DNA of 64,000 nucleotides from Magnetospirillum sp. XM-1 (GTDB taxonomy: Bacteria > Pseudomonadota > Alphaproteobacteria > Rhodospirillales > Magnetospirillaceae), in the NCBI RefSeq assembly GCF_001511835.1, contig NZ_LN997848.1, positions 2,170,001 to 2,234,000 of the forward strand. The letters run 5' to 3'. Numbering within the stretch: position 1 is the stretch's first letter; each line of letters opens with the position of its first letter. The notes under the pieces are model-generated. The model searched no databases and was not told the DNA's origin. It saw nothing but the letters and a program-made list of their open reading frames with translations. The translations under genes were made by a program, and so were the position numbers. Positions 12,029-19,850 of this stretch are shown one piece after another.

Positions 12029-12712
12029 ATGGGATTGGGTACGAACGGCATGACTCGGGTGCGCAGGCCCAAAGACCCCACGGAACTGTCGGCGGCCGAG
12101 TGGGTTCGTCAGCAATTGATCGAGGACATCGTCGCCGGCCGCTTACGGCCGGGCGAGAAGCTGTGCGAGGTGAAGATCGCCACCCGGCTGGGGTGTTCGC
12201 GTACCCCGGTGCGCGAGGCGTTCCGCCATCTCGGCGCATTGGGGCTGGCCAATTTCGAGAAGAATCGCGGTGGCAACGTGGTGCGGCTGGAGCGCGCCAT
12301 GATGCTGGAGCTTTTCGAGGCCCTGGCCGAGGTCGCCGCCGCCTGTGCCGGGCTTGCCGCCGCCCGTCCCGCCATGGCCCGCCGGGGCCTGGCTGAGCGG
12401 GAGAGCCCGCCGGCCGCCATTCCGGCCGGCGCCGGCGGCGAGGACGACCTGTTCTCCGAGCTCTTCCGCCTGTGCAACAACCGCCTGCTGGCCGAGGCGG
12501 GGGCAGCCATCCGGTGCCGTCTGCTGCCCTATTGGCGGCTGCTGGGGGCGTCGGCCGACACTTGGCCGGCTCTGGGCTCGGCGCGGCAGGCCGAGGTGGT
12601 CCGGGCCGTCCTGGCCGGCGAGGCCCGGGCCGCGCGGCGCAGCGCCAGGGCCTTCGTCCTGGCGGCCGGCGATCTGGCCTGCCGCGGGCTGCCCCATGGC
12701 GTCCTGCCCTGA
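12029..12712 (+). CDS. GntR-family transcriptional regulator (FCD subfamily)
   Basis: A 227-residue protein with an N-terminal winged helix (VRQQLIEDIVAGRLRPGEKL, then CSRTPVREAFRHLGALGLA, about residues 25-75) and an all-helical FCD-like effector domain (about 90-215). FCD members sense carboxylic acids. The usual metal-binding histidines of FCD are not evident here, and the C-terminal half is unusually Ala/Arg-rich, so the effector cannot be guessed. An ATG at 12050 (MTRVRRP) is an alternative start. No target operon is adjacent; the next genes encode an unrelated two-component pair. Confidence 0.82.
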   Translation: MGLGTNGMTRVRRPKDPTELSAAEWVRQQLIEDIVAGRLRPGEKLCEVKIATRLGCSRTPVREAFRHLGALGLANFEKNRGGNVVRLERAMMLELFEALAEVAAACAGLAAARPAMARRGLAERESPPAAIPAGAGGEDDLFSELFRLCNNRLLAEAGAAIRCRLLPYWRLLGASADTWPALGSARQAEVVRAVLAGEARAARRSARAFVLAAGDLACRGLPHGVLP

Positions 12713-12811
12713 TCGATTCGCTTTGCCCCTAAGGGGAAGGCCCCATTGCGTCGTTCCTTCGCCGTGACCATGTCTCTCGCTGAGATGGGCGCGGTGTGAA
12801 AGGTTTGCCGG

Positions 12812-13858
12812 GTGGCAAAGGTTGGGGCCGTTTCGGCCGACGCGGCGTTGCACAAGAGCGAGGAGCGCTTCCGGCGGGTGGTCGAAGCCGCTCCCAACGC
12901 CATGGTGATGGTCAACGCCGCCGGCTTGATCGAGATGGTCAACGCCCAGGCCGAGCGGGTGTTCGGCTATTCCCGCGAAGAGATGCTGGGCCGGTCGGTG
13001 GAGATGCTGGTGCCCGAGCGCTACCGGCATGACCATCCCGGCCTGCGCGCCACCTTCAATGCGGATCCCCACTCGCGCCCCATGGGGGCCGGGCGCGACC
13101 TCTACGCCCGGCGCAAGGACGGCAGCGAGTTTCCCGTGGAGATCGGCCTCAACCCCATCGACACCGAGGACGGCCCCATGGTGCTGTCGGCCATCGTCGA
13201 CATCTCCGACCGCAAGCAGAAGGAGGAGAAGATCCGCGCCGCCCTGCGGGAGAAGGAGATCCTGCTGGGCGAGATCCACCACCGGGTCAAGAACAACCTG
13301 CAGATCATCGACAGCCTGCTGGACCTGCAACTGTCCAAGCTGGACGATCCCCTGGTCGCCGGCATGCTGCGCGACAGTCAGAGCCGGATCCGCTCCATGG
13401 TGCTGATCCATCAGACCCTGTACCAGTCCAAGGACTTCGCTCGCGTCGATTTTGCCGCCTTCCTCGATTCCCTGCTTCCCACCCTGGTGGCGTCCTACGG
13501 GCTGGATTCCAACCGCATCACGCTGACCCTCGAGGCCAGGGACGTGCAGCTTCCGCTCAGCACCGCCATACCCTGCGGGCTGATCGTCAACGAACTGGTG
13601 ACCAACGTCTTCAAGCACGCCTTTCCCGACGGGCGGCGCGGCGGCGTCTGGGTTCGTCTGGCCAACGGAGAGGAAAACGCGGTCGAACTCGAGGTGGTCG
13701 ACGACGGAATCGGCCTGCCGCCCGATCTCGACGCCAAGAATACCGCCACGCTCGGCTTGCAGCTTGTCTGTCTGCTTGCCGACCAATTGGGGGGGGAGAT
13801 CCGGATCGGGGCGGCGTCGCCCACCCGGTTCGGGCTGCATTTTCCCATTCAACGCTGA
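12812..13858 (+). CDS. PAS sensor histidine kinase (HisKA_2/HWE-like)
   Basis: A 348-residue cytoplasmic kinase. A PAS domain (about residues 15-130: RFRRVVEAAPNAMVMVNAAG, GYSREEMLGRSVEMLVPERY) is followed by a HisKA_2 dimerisation box with the phospho-acceptor His in LLGEIHHRVKNNLQIIDSLL, and a HATPase domain (ELVTNVFKHAFPDG, VVDDGIGLPPDLD). There is no transmembrane segment. The start is GTG (12812) after GCCGGGTGG. It ends 16 nt before the REC-PAS-GGDEF-EAL gene, which is its probable phosphorylation partner; the signal is unknown. Confidence 0.9.
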   Translation: MAKVGAVSADAALHKSEERFRRVVEAAPNAMVMVNAAGLIEMVNAQAERVFGYSREEMLGRSVEMLVPERYRHDHPGLRATFNADPHSRPMGAGRDLYARRKDGSEFPVEIGLNPIDTEDGPMVLSAIVDISDRKQKEEKIRAALREKEILLGEIHHRVKNNLQIIDSLLDLQLSKLDDPLVAGMLRDSQSRIRSMVLIHQTLYQSKDFARVDFAAFLDSLLPTLVASYGLDSNRITLTLEARDVQLPLSTAIPCGLIVNELVTNVFKHAFPDGRRGGVWVRLANGEENAVELEVVDDGIGLPPDLDAKNTATLGLQLVCLLADQLGGEIRIGAASPTRFGLHFPIQR

Positions 13859-13874
13859 GGGAAGGACCGGAGCC

Positions 13875-16310
13875 ATGTCAGCGATAAGGATCATGGTGGT
13901 CGAGGACGAGCGGATCGTCGCCCTGCATCTGCGGCACCAACTGCTCAAGCTGGGCTACGACGTGGTGTTCATCGCGTCGTCGGGCGAGCAGGTGCTGCGG
14001 CAGATCGAGGGATTGCGGCCCGACGTGATCCTGATGGACATCCATATCGAGGGCGACCTGGACGGCATCGAGACGGTGGCGCGGCTGCCGGCCGAACTGC
14101 ACATTCCGGTGATCTACCTGACCGCCTATTCCGAGGAAGCCATACTGACCCGGGCGCGGGCCACCAAGCCGTTCGGCTTCCTGTTGAAGCCGTTCTCCGA
14201 GCGTGAACTGCACGCCACCATCCAGATGGCCCTGGAGCGCCGCAACGTGGAGGAGGCCCTGCGCGACAGCGAGGAGCATCTGACCCTGGCGCTGGACGCC
14301 GCCGGCATGGGGGCCTGGGAAGTGGACGCCCAGTCGCGCCGCATCGTCCGTGCCGGCCATATCGAACGGGTGTTCGGCTGCGTCGGGCAAGGCTTCGGCG
14401 GCAGCCTGGACCGCTTTCTCGACCATGTGGTCGAGGATGACCGGGTGGTGCTGGCCCGGGCCTACGAGCGCCTGCTGAACGAGACCGCGCCGCTTCAGGT
14501 GGAATTCCGCGGCATCCGGCCGGACGGCACCGTGCGGTGGCTGCGCGCCCAGGGCAAGGCCATTCCGTCCCGGGCCGAGCGGCCCCAGCGCATCATCGGC
14601 GTCCTGCAGGACGTCAGCGACCACAAGGCGGCCGAGGACCGCCAGCGCCAGGCCCTGACCGTCTTCGAGGCGACCCGCGACGGCTTGCTGATCCTCGATC
14701 CCCTGCTGCGGGTGGTCACCGTCAATCCCGGCTATTGCGCCATCACCGGCTACGACGAGGCGGACCTGCTGGGGCGCCGTCCGCACATGCTGGAGGTGGG
14801 CGCGCAGCCCACCGACCTGCACGACGAGATCATGGAGGCCCTTAAGGAAGGCGGACGCTGGCGCGGCGAGATCGCCGCCAGGAACCGCGACGGCGGAATC
14901 TTGCCGCTGCTGATGAACATCGCCGCCGTGCGCAGCGAACACGACAGCGTCGTCCATTACGTGGCGGCCTTCACCGACCTGACGGCCATCCGCGCCGCCG
15001 AGGAGCGGCTGCAACACCTGGCCCATTACGATCCCCTGACCGACCTGCCCAACCGGCTGCTGGCCGGCGACCGGCTCGACCACGCCATGGAACGCGGCCG
15101 CCGCGACCGCAAGACCCTGGCCGTGCTGTTCGTGGACCTGGATTACTTCAAGCGCATCAACGACACCCTGGGCCACAGCGTCGGCGACGTGGTGCTGAAG
15201 ACCGTGGCCCAGCGCATGCGGGGCGCGGTGCGCGCCGAGGACACCGTGGCCCGGCTGGGCGGCGACGAGTTCATGGTGATCCTGGAACAGGCGGAAAATC
15301 CCGACGATATCGCCGCCGTGGCCATGAAGATCCGGGCGGCGGTCAAGCAGCCCCTGATGGTCAACGGCCGCGAGCTGGCCACCTCGGCCAGCATCGGCAT
15401 CAGCCTGTTCCCCGAGGACGGCCAGACCCGCGAGGCGCTGATCCAGGCGGCCGACACCGCCATGTACGCCGCCAAGGAAACCGGGCGGAACGGCTATGCC
15501 TTCTACACGCGGGAAATGACCGAGCGGGTGATCCAGGCGGTGGCTTCCGACAGCGACGTGCGCCGGGCGCTGGCCGCCGACGAGCTGGTGCTGTTCTACC
15601 AGCCGCAGATTTCCCTGGAATCGGGCGAGGTGGAAGGGGTCGAGGCCCTGATCCGCTGGAACCATCCCGAACAGGGGCTGCTGGGGCCGGCCCAGATCAT
15701 CCCGCCCGCCGAGCGGGGCGGCTTCATCATCGATATCGGCGATTGGGTGGTGGCCGAGGCCTGCCGCCAGATCCGGAAATGGCAGGAGGCCGGGTTGCCG
15801 TCCTTCCGGGTGGCGGTCAACGCCTCGGCCCAGCAGATGCGCAACGGACGCCTGCTGCGCGCGGTGCAAGACGCCCTGGCCGAGACCGGAATCTCGCCCG
15901 ACATGCTGGAGATCGAGATCACCGAGAGCATGCTGCAGAACGAGGACGAATGCATCGCCACCCTGCATGCCCTGAAGCAGCTGGGGGTGACGCTGGCCAT
16001 CGACGATTTCGGCACCGGCTATTCCTGTCTCAGCTCGCTGAAAAGCCTGCCCATCCAGCGCCTGAAGATCGACCGCGCCTTCATCGAGGGAATCCCCGGG
16101 GACATCAATGACGTGGCCATCGCCGAGGCCATCGTCGCCATGGCCCACCGGCTGCGCCTGTCCGTGGTGGCCGAGGGGGTGGAGACCGAGGCCCACATGG
16201 AGTTTCTGCGCACCGTGGGCTGCGAGGGCGTGCAGGGCTTCTTCCACGCCCGTCCCATGCCCGCCGGCGAGGTGCCGGCCTTCATCATCGGCCGGTCGCC
16301 GCCGGGCTGA
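13875..16310 (+). CDS. Response regulator with PAS, GGDEF and EAL domains (cyclic-di-GMP turnover)
   Basis: An 811-residue protein. The receiver domain comes first (IRIMVVEDERIVALH; phospho-acceptor in DVILMDIH, about residue 56), then two PAS domains (about 135-245 and 260-375), GGDEF (about 385-545, intact GGDEF in RLGGDEFMVIL) and EAL (about 560-805, intact EAL in EGVEALIRWNHPEQG, plus DDFGTGYSCL). It could both make and break c-di-GMP; with both motifs intact, the net direction cannot be read from sequence. Phosphorylation by the kinase 16 nt upstream probably controls it. The start is ATG 13875 with GGAAGGACCGGAG in front. Confidence 0.93.
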   Translation: MSAIRIMVVEDERIVALHLRHQLLKLGYDVVFIASSGEQVLRQIEGLRPDVILMDIHIEGDLDGIETVARLPAELHIPVIYLTAYSEEAILTRARATKPFGFLLKPFSERELHATIQMALERRNVEEALRDSEEHLTLALDAAGMGAWEVDAQSRRIVRAGHIERVFGCVGQGFGGSLDRFLDHVVEDDRVVLARAYERLLNETAPLQVEFRGIRPDGTVRWLRAQGKAIPSRAERPQRIIGVLQDVSDHKAAEDRQRQALTVFEATRDGLLILDPLLRVVTVNPGYCAITGYDEADLLGRRPHMLEVGAQPTDLHDEIMEALKEGGRWRGEIAARNRDGGILPLLMNIAAVRSEHDSVVHYVAAFTDLTAIRAAEERLQHLAHYDPLTDLPNRLLAGDRLDHAMERGRRDRKTLAVLFVDLDYFKRINDTLGHSVGDVVLKTVAQRMRGAVRAEDTVARLGGDEFMVILEQAENPDDIAAVAMKIRAAVKQPLMVNGRELATSASIGISLFPEDGQTREALIQAADTAMYAAKETGRNGYAFYTREMTERVIQAVASDSDVRRALAADELVLFYQPQISLESGEVEGVEALIRWNHPEQGLLGPAQIIPPAERGGFIIDIGDWVVAEACRQIRKWQEAGLPSFRVAVNASAQQMRNGRLLRAVQDALAETGISPDMLEIEITESMLQNEDECIATLHALKQLGVTLAIDDFGTGYSCLSSLKSLPIQRLKIDRAFIEGIPGDINDVAIAEAIVAMAHRLRLSVVAEGVETEAHMEFLRTVGCEGVQGFFHARPMPAGEVPAFIIGRSPPG

Positions 16311-16370
16311 ATTCCCTCTTCCCTTCCGGGGGGCGGCGGGGCCATCATCGCCGATCCAAAGGGGAAGACC

Positions 16371-16733
16371 ATGAACCAATCGCATTCCGGCCCGCGCCTC
16401 GAAACAGGCATTTCAGATCGCGGTATGGGCGACAATTCCGGGCAGGCGGCGACCATCGCCATTCGCCTCAAGATGTTCAACAGCCTGTCGCCCTATGCCG
16501 GCGGCAGCGCGCCGCTGGCCATGCAGGTGCCGGCGGGAACGGTGATCGGCGATCTGGTCCGCCGCTTCGGCGTGCCCGCCGACAAGATCTTCCTGGTCCT
16601 GGTCAACGGCAAGGACGTCACCCGCCAGCTGGGCGCGCCGGTCAACCTGGACCGCGAACTGGACGACGGCGACGAGGTGGCCCTGTCCGGGCCGGTGCCC
16701 TATTCCTGGGGCTATGGCGCGCCCATCGTCTGA
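16371..16733 (+). CDS. MoaD/ThiS-like beta-grasp protein
   Basis: A 120-residue protein with about 30 poorly conserved N-terminal residues, then a beta-grasp domain (IAIRLKMFNSLSPYAGG, VIGDLVRRFGVPADKIFLVL, VNGKDV, LDDGDEVALSGPVPY). MoaD/ThiS proteins carry sulfur as a C-terminal thiocarboxylate on Gly-Gly. Here the terminus is YGAPIV, with no GG, so classical sulfur transfer is doubtful. The gene converges on the oxidoreductase operon, with its stop abutting the stop of the last operon gene. A structural or metal-cofactor role for the tungsten enzyme is a guess from location. Confidence 0.7.
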   Translation: MNQSHSGPRLETGISDRGMGDNSGQAATIAIRLKMFNSLSPYAGGSAPLAMQVPAGTVIGDLVRRFGVPADKIFLVLVNGKDVTRQLGAPVNLDRELDDGDEVALSGPVPYSWGYGAPIV

Positions 16734-17003
16734 TCACCCGCCGCCGCGCTGGAACGCCCGGTCCCAGGCGGCCAGGAAGGCGGCCCCGTCACCCTCGGCG
16801 AAGGCGAAGGTGATGCGCAGGCGGGGAAGGCTTACGACCGCCGAAAGAACCAGCGGTTCGATCTCGTCCACCGTGACGGTGACGCCGCCCTCGACCATCA
16901 GGGTGCGTTCGTCGGTCCAGTCATAGGCGCGGCCGCGCAGGGCCAGCGGCAGGTGGCGGCGCAATTCGTCCAGGGCCATGGAGGCGATTCGCTCGGTGCT
17001 CAT
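16734..17003 (-). CDS. Unknown protein, last gene of the aldehyde oxidoreductase operon
   Basis: An 89-residue protein (MSTERIASMALDELRRHLPL...). I recognise no family. It alternates short helices with three beta strands (RTLMVEGGVTVTVDEIEPL, LRITFAFAEGD) and has no Cys, signal peptide or membrane segment. It overlaps the MoaD-like gene by 4 nt (ATGA), so it is translated with the operon and is probably an accessory factor for cofactor or enzyme maturation. Confidence 0.75.
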   Translation of the reverse strand: MSTERIASMALDELRRHLPLALRGRAYDWTDERTLMVEGGVTVTVDEIEPLVLSAVVSLPRLRITFAFAEGDGAAFLAAWDRAFQRGGG

Positions 17004-17251
17004 CCCCCTCCGATCGGCGGCCAGATGCTCACCACGTCGCCCTCGGCCAGCCGGGTCGAGGCCCTGGCGTCGGGGGGCACGAAATTGCCGTTGAGCAACA
17101 CCAGATGGCAGTCCTTCTCCGCCAGATCGAAGCGGGCGATCAGGGCGGCGATGTCCGATCCTTCGGGAACCTCCACCGGGGCGGCGTTGGCTGCCGAGCC
17201 GGGCGGAAGAAAGCGGCCCAGCAGGGCGAACAGCTTCAGCGTCACCTGCAT
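17000..17251 (-). CDS. MoaD/ThiS-family sulfur-carrier-like protein
   Basis: An 83-residue beta-grasp protein (MQVTLKLFALLGRFLPPGS ... LVLLNGNFVPPDARASTRLAEGDVVSIWPPIGGG). It ends in Gly-Gly-Gly, the terminus required for thiocarboxylate sulfur carriers that build the pyranopterin dithiolene. Start 17251 is chosen for the AAGG about 6 nt upstream. The longer frame to 17284 would run into the preceding gene. It lies 7 nt after the second FAD subunit and overlaps the next gene by 4 nt. A dedicated MoaD in a tungsten oxidoreductase operon fits a role in tungstopterin supply. Confidence 0.82.
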   Translation of the reverse strand: MQVTLKLFALLGRFLPPGSAANAAPVEVPEGSDIAALIARFDLAEKDCHLVLLNGNFVPPDARASTRLAEGDVVSIWPPIGGG

Positions 17252-17258
17252 GGCGGCC

Positions 17259-18509
17259 TTAAGCTCCGTGCTCACAGGCCACATAGGCCTCGGCCAGGCG
17301 CGACGGGTCGCGCTTCAGGCGCTCCAGCCAGGCCCCCAGCCGCACCTTGGTCTGGATCAGGCCGTGGATGATGCCGATCTCGCTGGTCATGCCCACCGTG
17401 TTGGCTCCGATCAGGCGGTCTGCGAAGAATTCCAGGCGAAGATAGCGGAAGCGCTCCTCGTCCACCATGCGCGCCTGCTCGCCGCCTTCGCGGCCCGACC
17501 ATTGCCCGAACGAGCATGAAATCAGCCCCAGGGTCTCCAGCGTGTTCATGGCCAGCGAGCCGGGATAGGCGGTGGGCGTGCCGCCCATGTTCAGCGCCGC
17601 GACGCGGCCGTGCTCCACCGCCGTGGGCTGGATGGCGTGGACCTCGCGCAGGCCGGTGCAGCAGTTGAAGCCCTGGGCCACGTCGCCCGCTGCCCAGATA
17701 TCGTCCACACTGGTGCGCAGATACTGGTCGACGACGATGCCGTCCTCCACCGCGATGCCCGAACCTTCGAGAAAGGCGGTGTTGGTCTTCACCCCGGTGC
17801 CGACGATGATCAGATCGGCCTCGGCGGTGCGTCCCGAATCCAGCGTCACACGCAACCCCGGCCCGGCTTGTTCGATGGCGGCGGGCCGCCCGGCGGTCAG
17901 CACCTCGACGCCCCTGGCCCGGCACCAGCGCATGATCATGGCGCCTGCGGTCTCGTCCATCATGGAGCGCACCATGCGCCCCGACGCGCCGCAGCTGACC
18001 GTGACCTTGGCGCCGCGCTGCACCAGGGATTGCAGGATGATGCACGACACGAAACCGGCGCCCAGCAGCAGCACCCGGCAGCCGGGCTTAAGGTGGGGGG
18101 CGATGCGGCGCAGATCCTCCAGCGTCCAGCAGGAATGGACGCCGGGCAGGTCCAGGCCGGGAATGCGCGGCCGGGCCGGCGACGAGCCGGTGGCGATCAA
18201 GAGGGCGTCATAGGCCAGCTCGCCCCCGCCGGCCAACCGCACCCGGCGCAGGGCGGGCTCGACACCGCTCACCCGGTCGTGGAGCGGGGTGATGCCCAGC
18301 GCCCGGTAATGGCCCGGCTCCTTGCGCAGCCAGGTGCCGGCCTCGTCGATCTTGCCGGCCATGGCGTAGGGAATGGCCATGCGGGCATAGGGCGGCCCGG
18401 GCTCGCCGCAGACCAGGGTGACGGAGCATTGGGAATCCTGGCGGCGCAGTGTCTCGGCGGCGACCACTCCGGCCGGGCCGCCTCCGACGACGACGTAGCG
18501 ACGTTCCAT
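17259..18509 (-). CDS. FAD/NAD-dependent oxidoreductase subunit (second copy)
   Basis: A 416-residue two-dinucleotide-binding flavoprotein. FAD site YVVVGGGPAGVVAAETL at residues 4-20, NAD site VLLLGAGFVSCIILQSL near 150, and the second FAD contact DDIWAAGDVAQGFN near 280. In AorABC-type aldehyde oxidoreductases such a subunit links the tungsten/Fe-S core to NAD(H). It is a paralogue of the gene just upstream (19-nt gap), sharing PPYARMAIPY, SCWTLEDLRRIA-like and MNTLETLGLISCSFG blocks. In the NAD motif the third glycine position is Ser-Cys (GAGFVSC), unlike the sister copy (GAGFVGT). Confidence 0.88.
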   Translation of the reverse strand: MERRYVVVGGGPAGVVAAETLRRQDSQCSVTLVCGEPGPPYARMAIPYAMAGKIDEAGTWLRKEPGHYRALGITPLHDRVSGVEPALRRVRLAGGGELAYDALLIATGSSPARPRIPGLDLPGVHSCWTLEDLRRIAPHLKPGCRVLLLGAGFVSCIILQSLVQRGAKVTVSCGASGRMVRSMMDETAGAMIMRWCRARGVEVLTAGRPAAIEQAGPGLRVTLDSGRTAEADLIIVGTGVKTNTAFLEGSGIAVEDGIVVDQYLRTSVDDIWAAGDVAQGFNCCTGLREVHAIQPTAVEHGRVAALNMGGTPTAYPGSLAMNTLETLGLISCSFGQWSGREGGEQARMVDEERFRYLRLEFFADRLIGANTVGMTSEIGIIHGLIQTKVRLGAWLERLKRDPSRLAEAYVACEHGA

Positions 18510-18528
18510 GGCGGTTCCCCCCTCTGGT

Positions 18529-19794
18529 TCAACGATGCAGGGTCTGGACGAATCCGGTCATGAAGCGGGCCGGGTCGGCCAGCAGTTTCTCCTTCATGGC
18601 GCCCAGGCGGCGCTTGCTTTGGATCAGGCCGCGCAGCGCGCCCACATGGTCGGTGGTGCCCACCGCCTGGGCGCCGATCACCACGTCGCTGGTCCCGTCG
18701 AATTCCAGGCGGAGATAGCGGTAGCCCGCCTCGTCGGTCAGACGGGCGCAATCGCCGCCATTGCCCTGCCACGCCCCGAAGGAACAGGTGATCAGGCCCA
18801 GGGTGTCCAGCACGTTCATGTTGAGCGAGCCGTGATAGGTCTGGTCGAAGCCCGCCATGTTGTGGGCGGCGACGCGGCCATGGGCGGCCGCCGTGATCTG
18901 GATGGCGTGGACATGGGCCTCGCCGCTGATGAAGTCGCGGCCCTGGGCCACGTCGCCCGCCGCATAGACGTGGGCCAAGCTGGTGCGCATGTGGTCGTTG
19001 ACCAGGATGCCCTTGTCCAGATCGATGCCCGAGCCCTCCAGCGCCTCGGTGTTGGAGCGCACGCCCGCCGAGACGACCACCAGATGGGCGGGCAGGCTGG
19101 TGCCGTCCGACAGTTCCACCACCAGGGCGTCGCGGGCCTCGGCCGCCGGGCTTTGCGCCTTGGCGATGCGGCGGATGGCGGTGCCGGTCAGCACCCGCAC
19201 GCCCTTGGCCTCGCACCAGCGTTTCAGCATGCCGCCCGCCACCTCGTCCATCATGCGCGGCACCATGCGGTCGCCCATCTCGACCACGGTCAGGCTGACC
19301 TGACGCAGCGCCAGGGCTTCCAGCACGATGGTGCCGACGAAGCCGGCGCCCAGCAGCACCACGTGCGAGCCGGGCACCGCCAGGGCGGCGATGCGCCTTG
19401 CGTCGTCCAGGGTCCAGCAGGTGTGGATGCCGGGCAGGCCCAGACCGTCGATGGCGGGCCTGATCGGCCGGGCGCCGAGCGCCAGCAGCAGGCGGTCATA
19501 GGCCAGCGTCTCGCCGTTTTCCAGGACGATGTGCCTGGCCTTTGGCTCCAGGCCGGTCATCCGCCGGCCGGGCATCAGGGTGATGCCTAAGCGTTCGTAG
19601 TGGTTGGGGCCCTTGCGCAGGTACGTCCCCTCCTCGCCGACCTTGCCGGTCAGCAGATAGGGGATAGCCATGCGGGCATAGGGCGGTTCCGGCTCGTCGC
19701 CCACCAGGGTGATGGTGGCCCCAGGGTCCAGTTCGCGGATGGTTTCAGCCGCCGTGACCCCCGCGGGGCCGGCTCCGACGATGACGTGACGCAC
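18529..19794 (-). CDS. FAD/NAD-dependent oxidoreductase subunit (first copy)
   Basis: A 421-residue flavoprotein starting at GTG 19794 (MRHVIVGAGPAGVTAAETI), preceded by AAGAGGA at good spacing. Longer open frames only read into the oxidoreductase gene. FAD motif at residues 4-18, NAD motif HVVLLGAGFVGTIVLEAL near 150, FAD contact HVYAAGDVAQGRD near 290, and a C-terminal dimer domain. It most likely passes electrons between NAD(H) and the Fe-S subunit of the tungsten enzyme whose catalytic gene ends 56 nt upstream. Confidence 0.9.
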   Translation of the reverse strand: MRHVIVGAGPAGVTAAETIRELDPGATITLVGDEPEPPYARMAIPYLLTGKVGEEGTYLRKGPNHYERLGITLMPGRRMTGLEPKARHIVLENGETLAYDRLLLALGARPIRPAIDGLGLPGIHTCWTLDDARRIAALAVPGSHVVLLGAGFVGTIVLEALALRQVSLTVVEMGDRMVPRMMDEVAGGMLKRWCEAKGVRVLTGTAIRRIAKAQSPAAEARDALVVELSDGTSLPAHLVVVSAGVRSNTEALEGSGIDLDKGILVNDHMRTSLAHVYAAGDVAQGRDFISGEAHVHAIQITAAAHGRVAAHNMAGFDQTYHGSLNMNVLDTLGLITCSFGAWQGNGGDCARLTDEAGYRYLRLEFDGTSDVVIGAQAVGTTDHVGALRGLIQSKRRLGAMKEKLLADPARFMTGFVQTLHR

Positions 19795-19850
19795 CGGTTC
19801 ATTCCTCTTGACGGAAAGGGGGCGCGCTTTTAATGGCGCCCCCTTGTGCT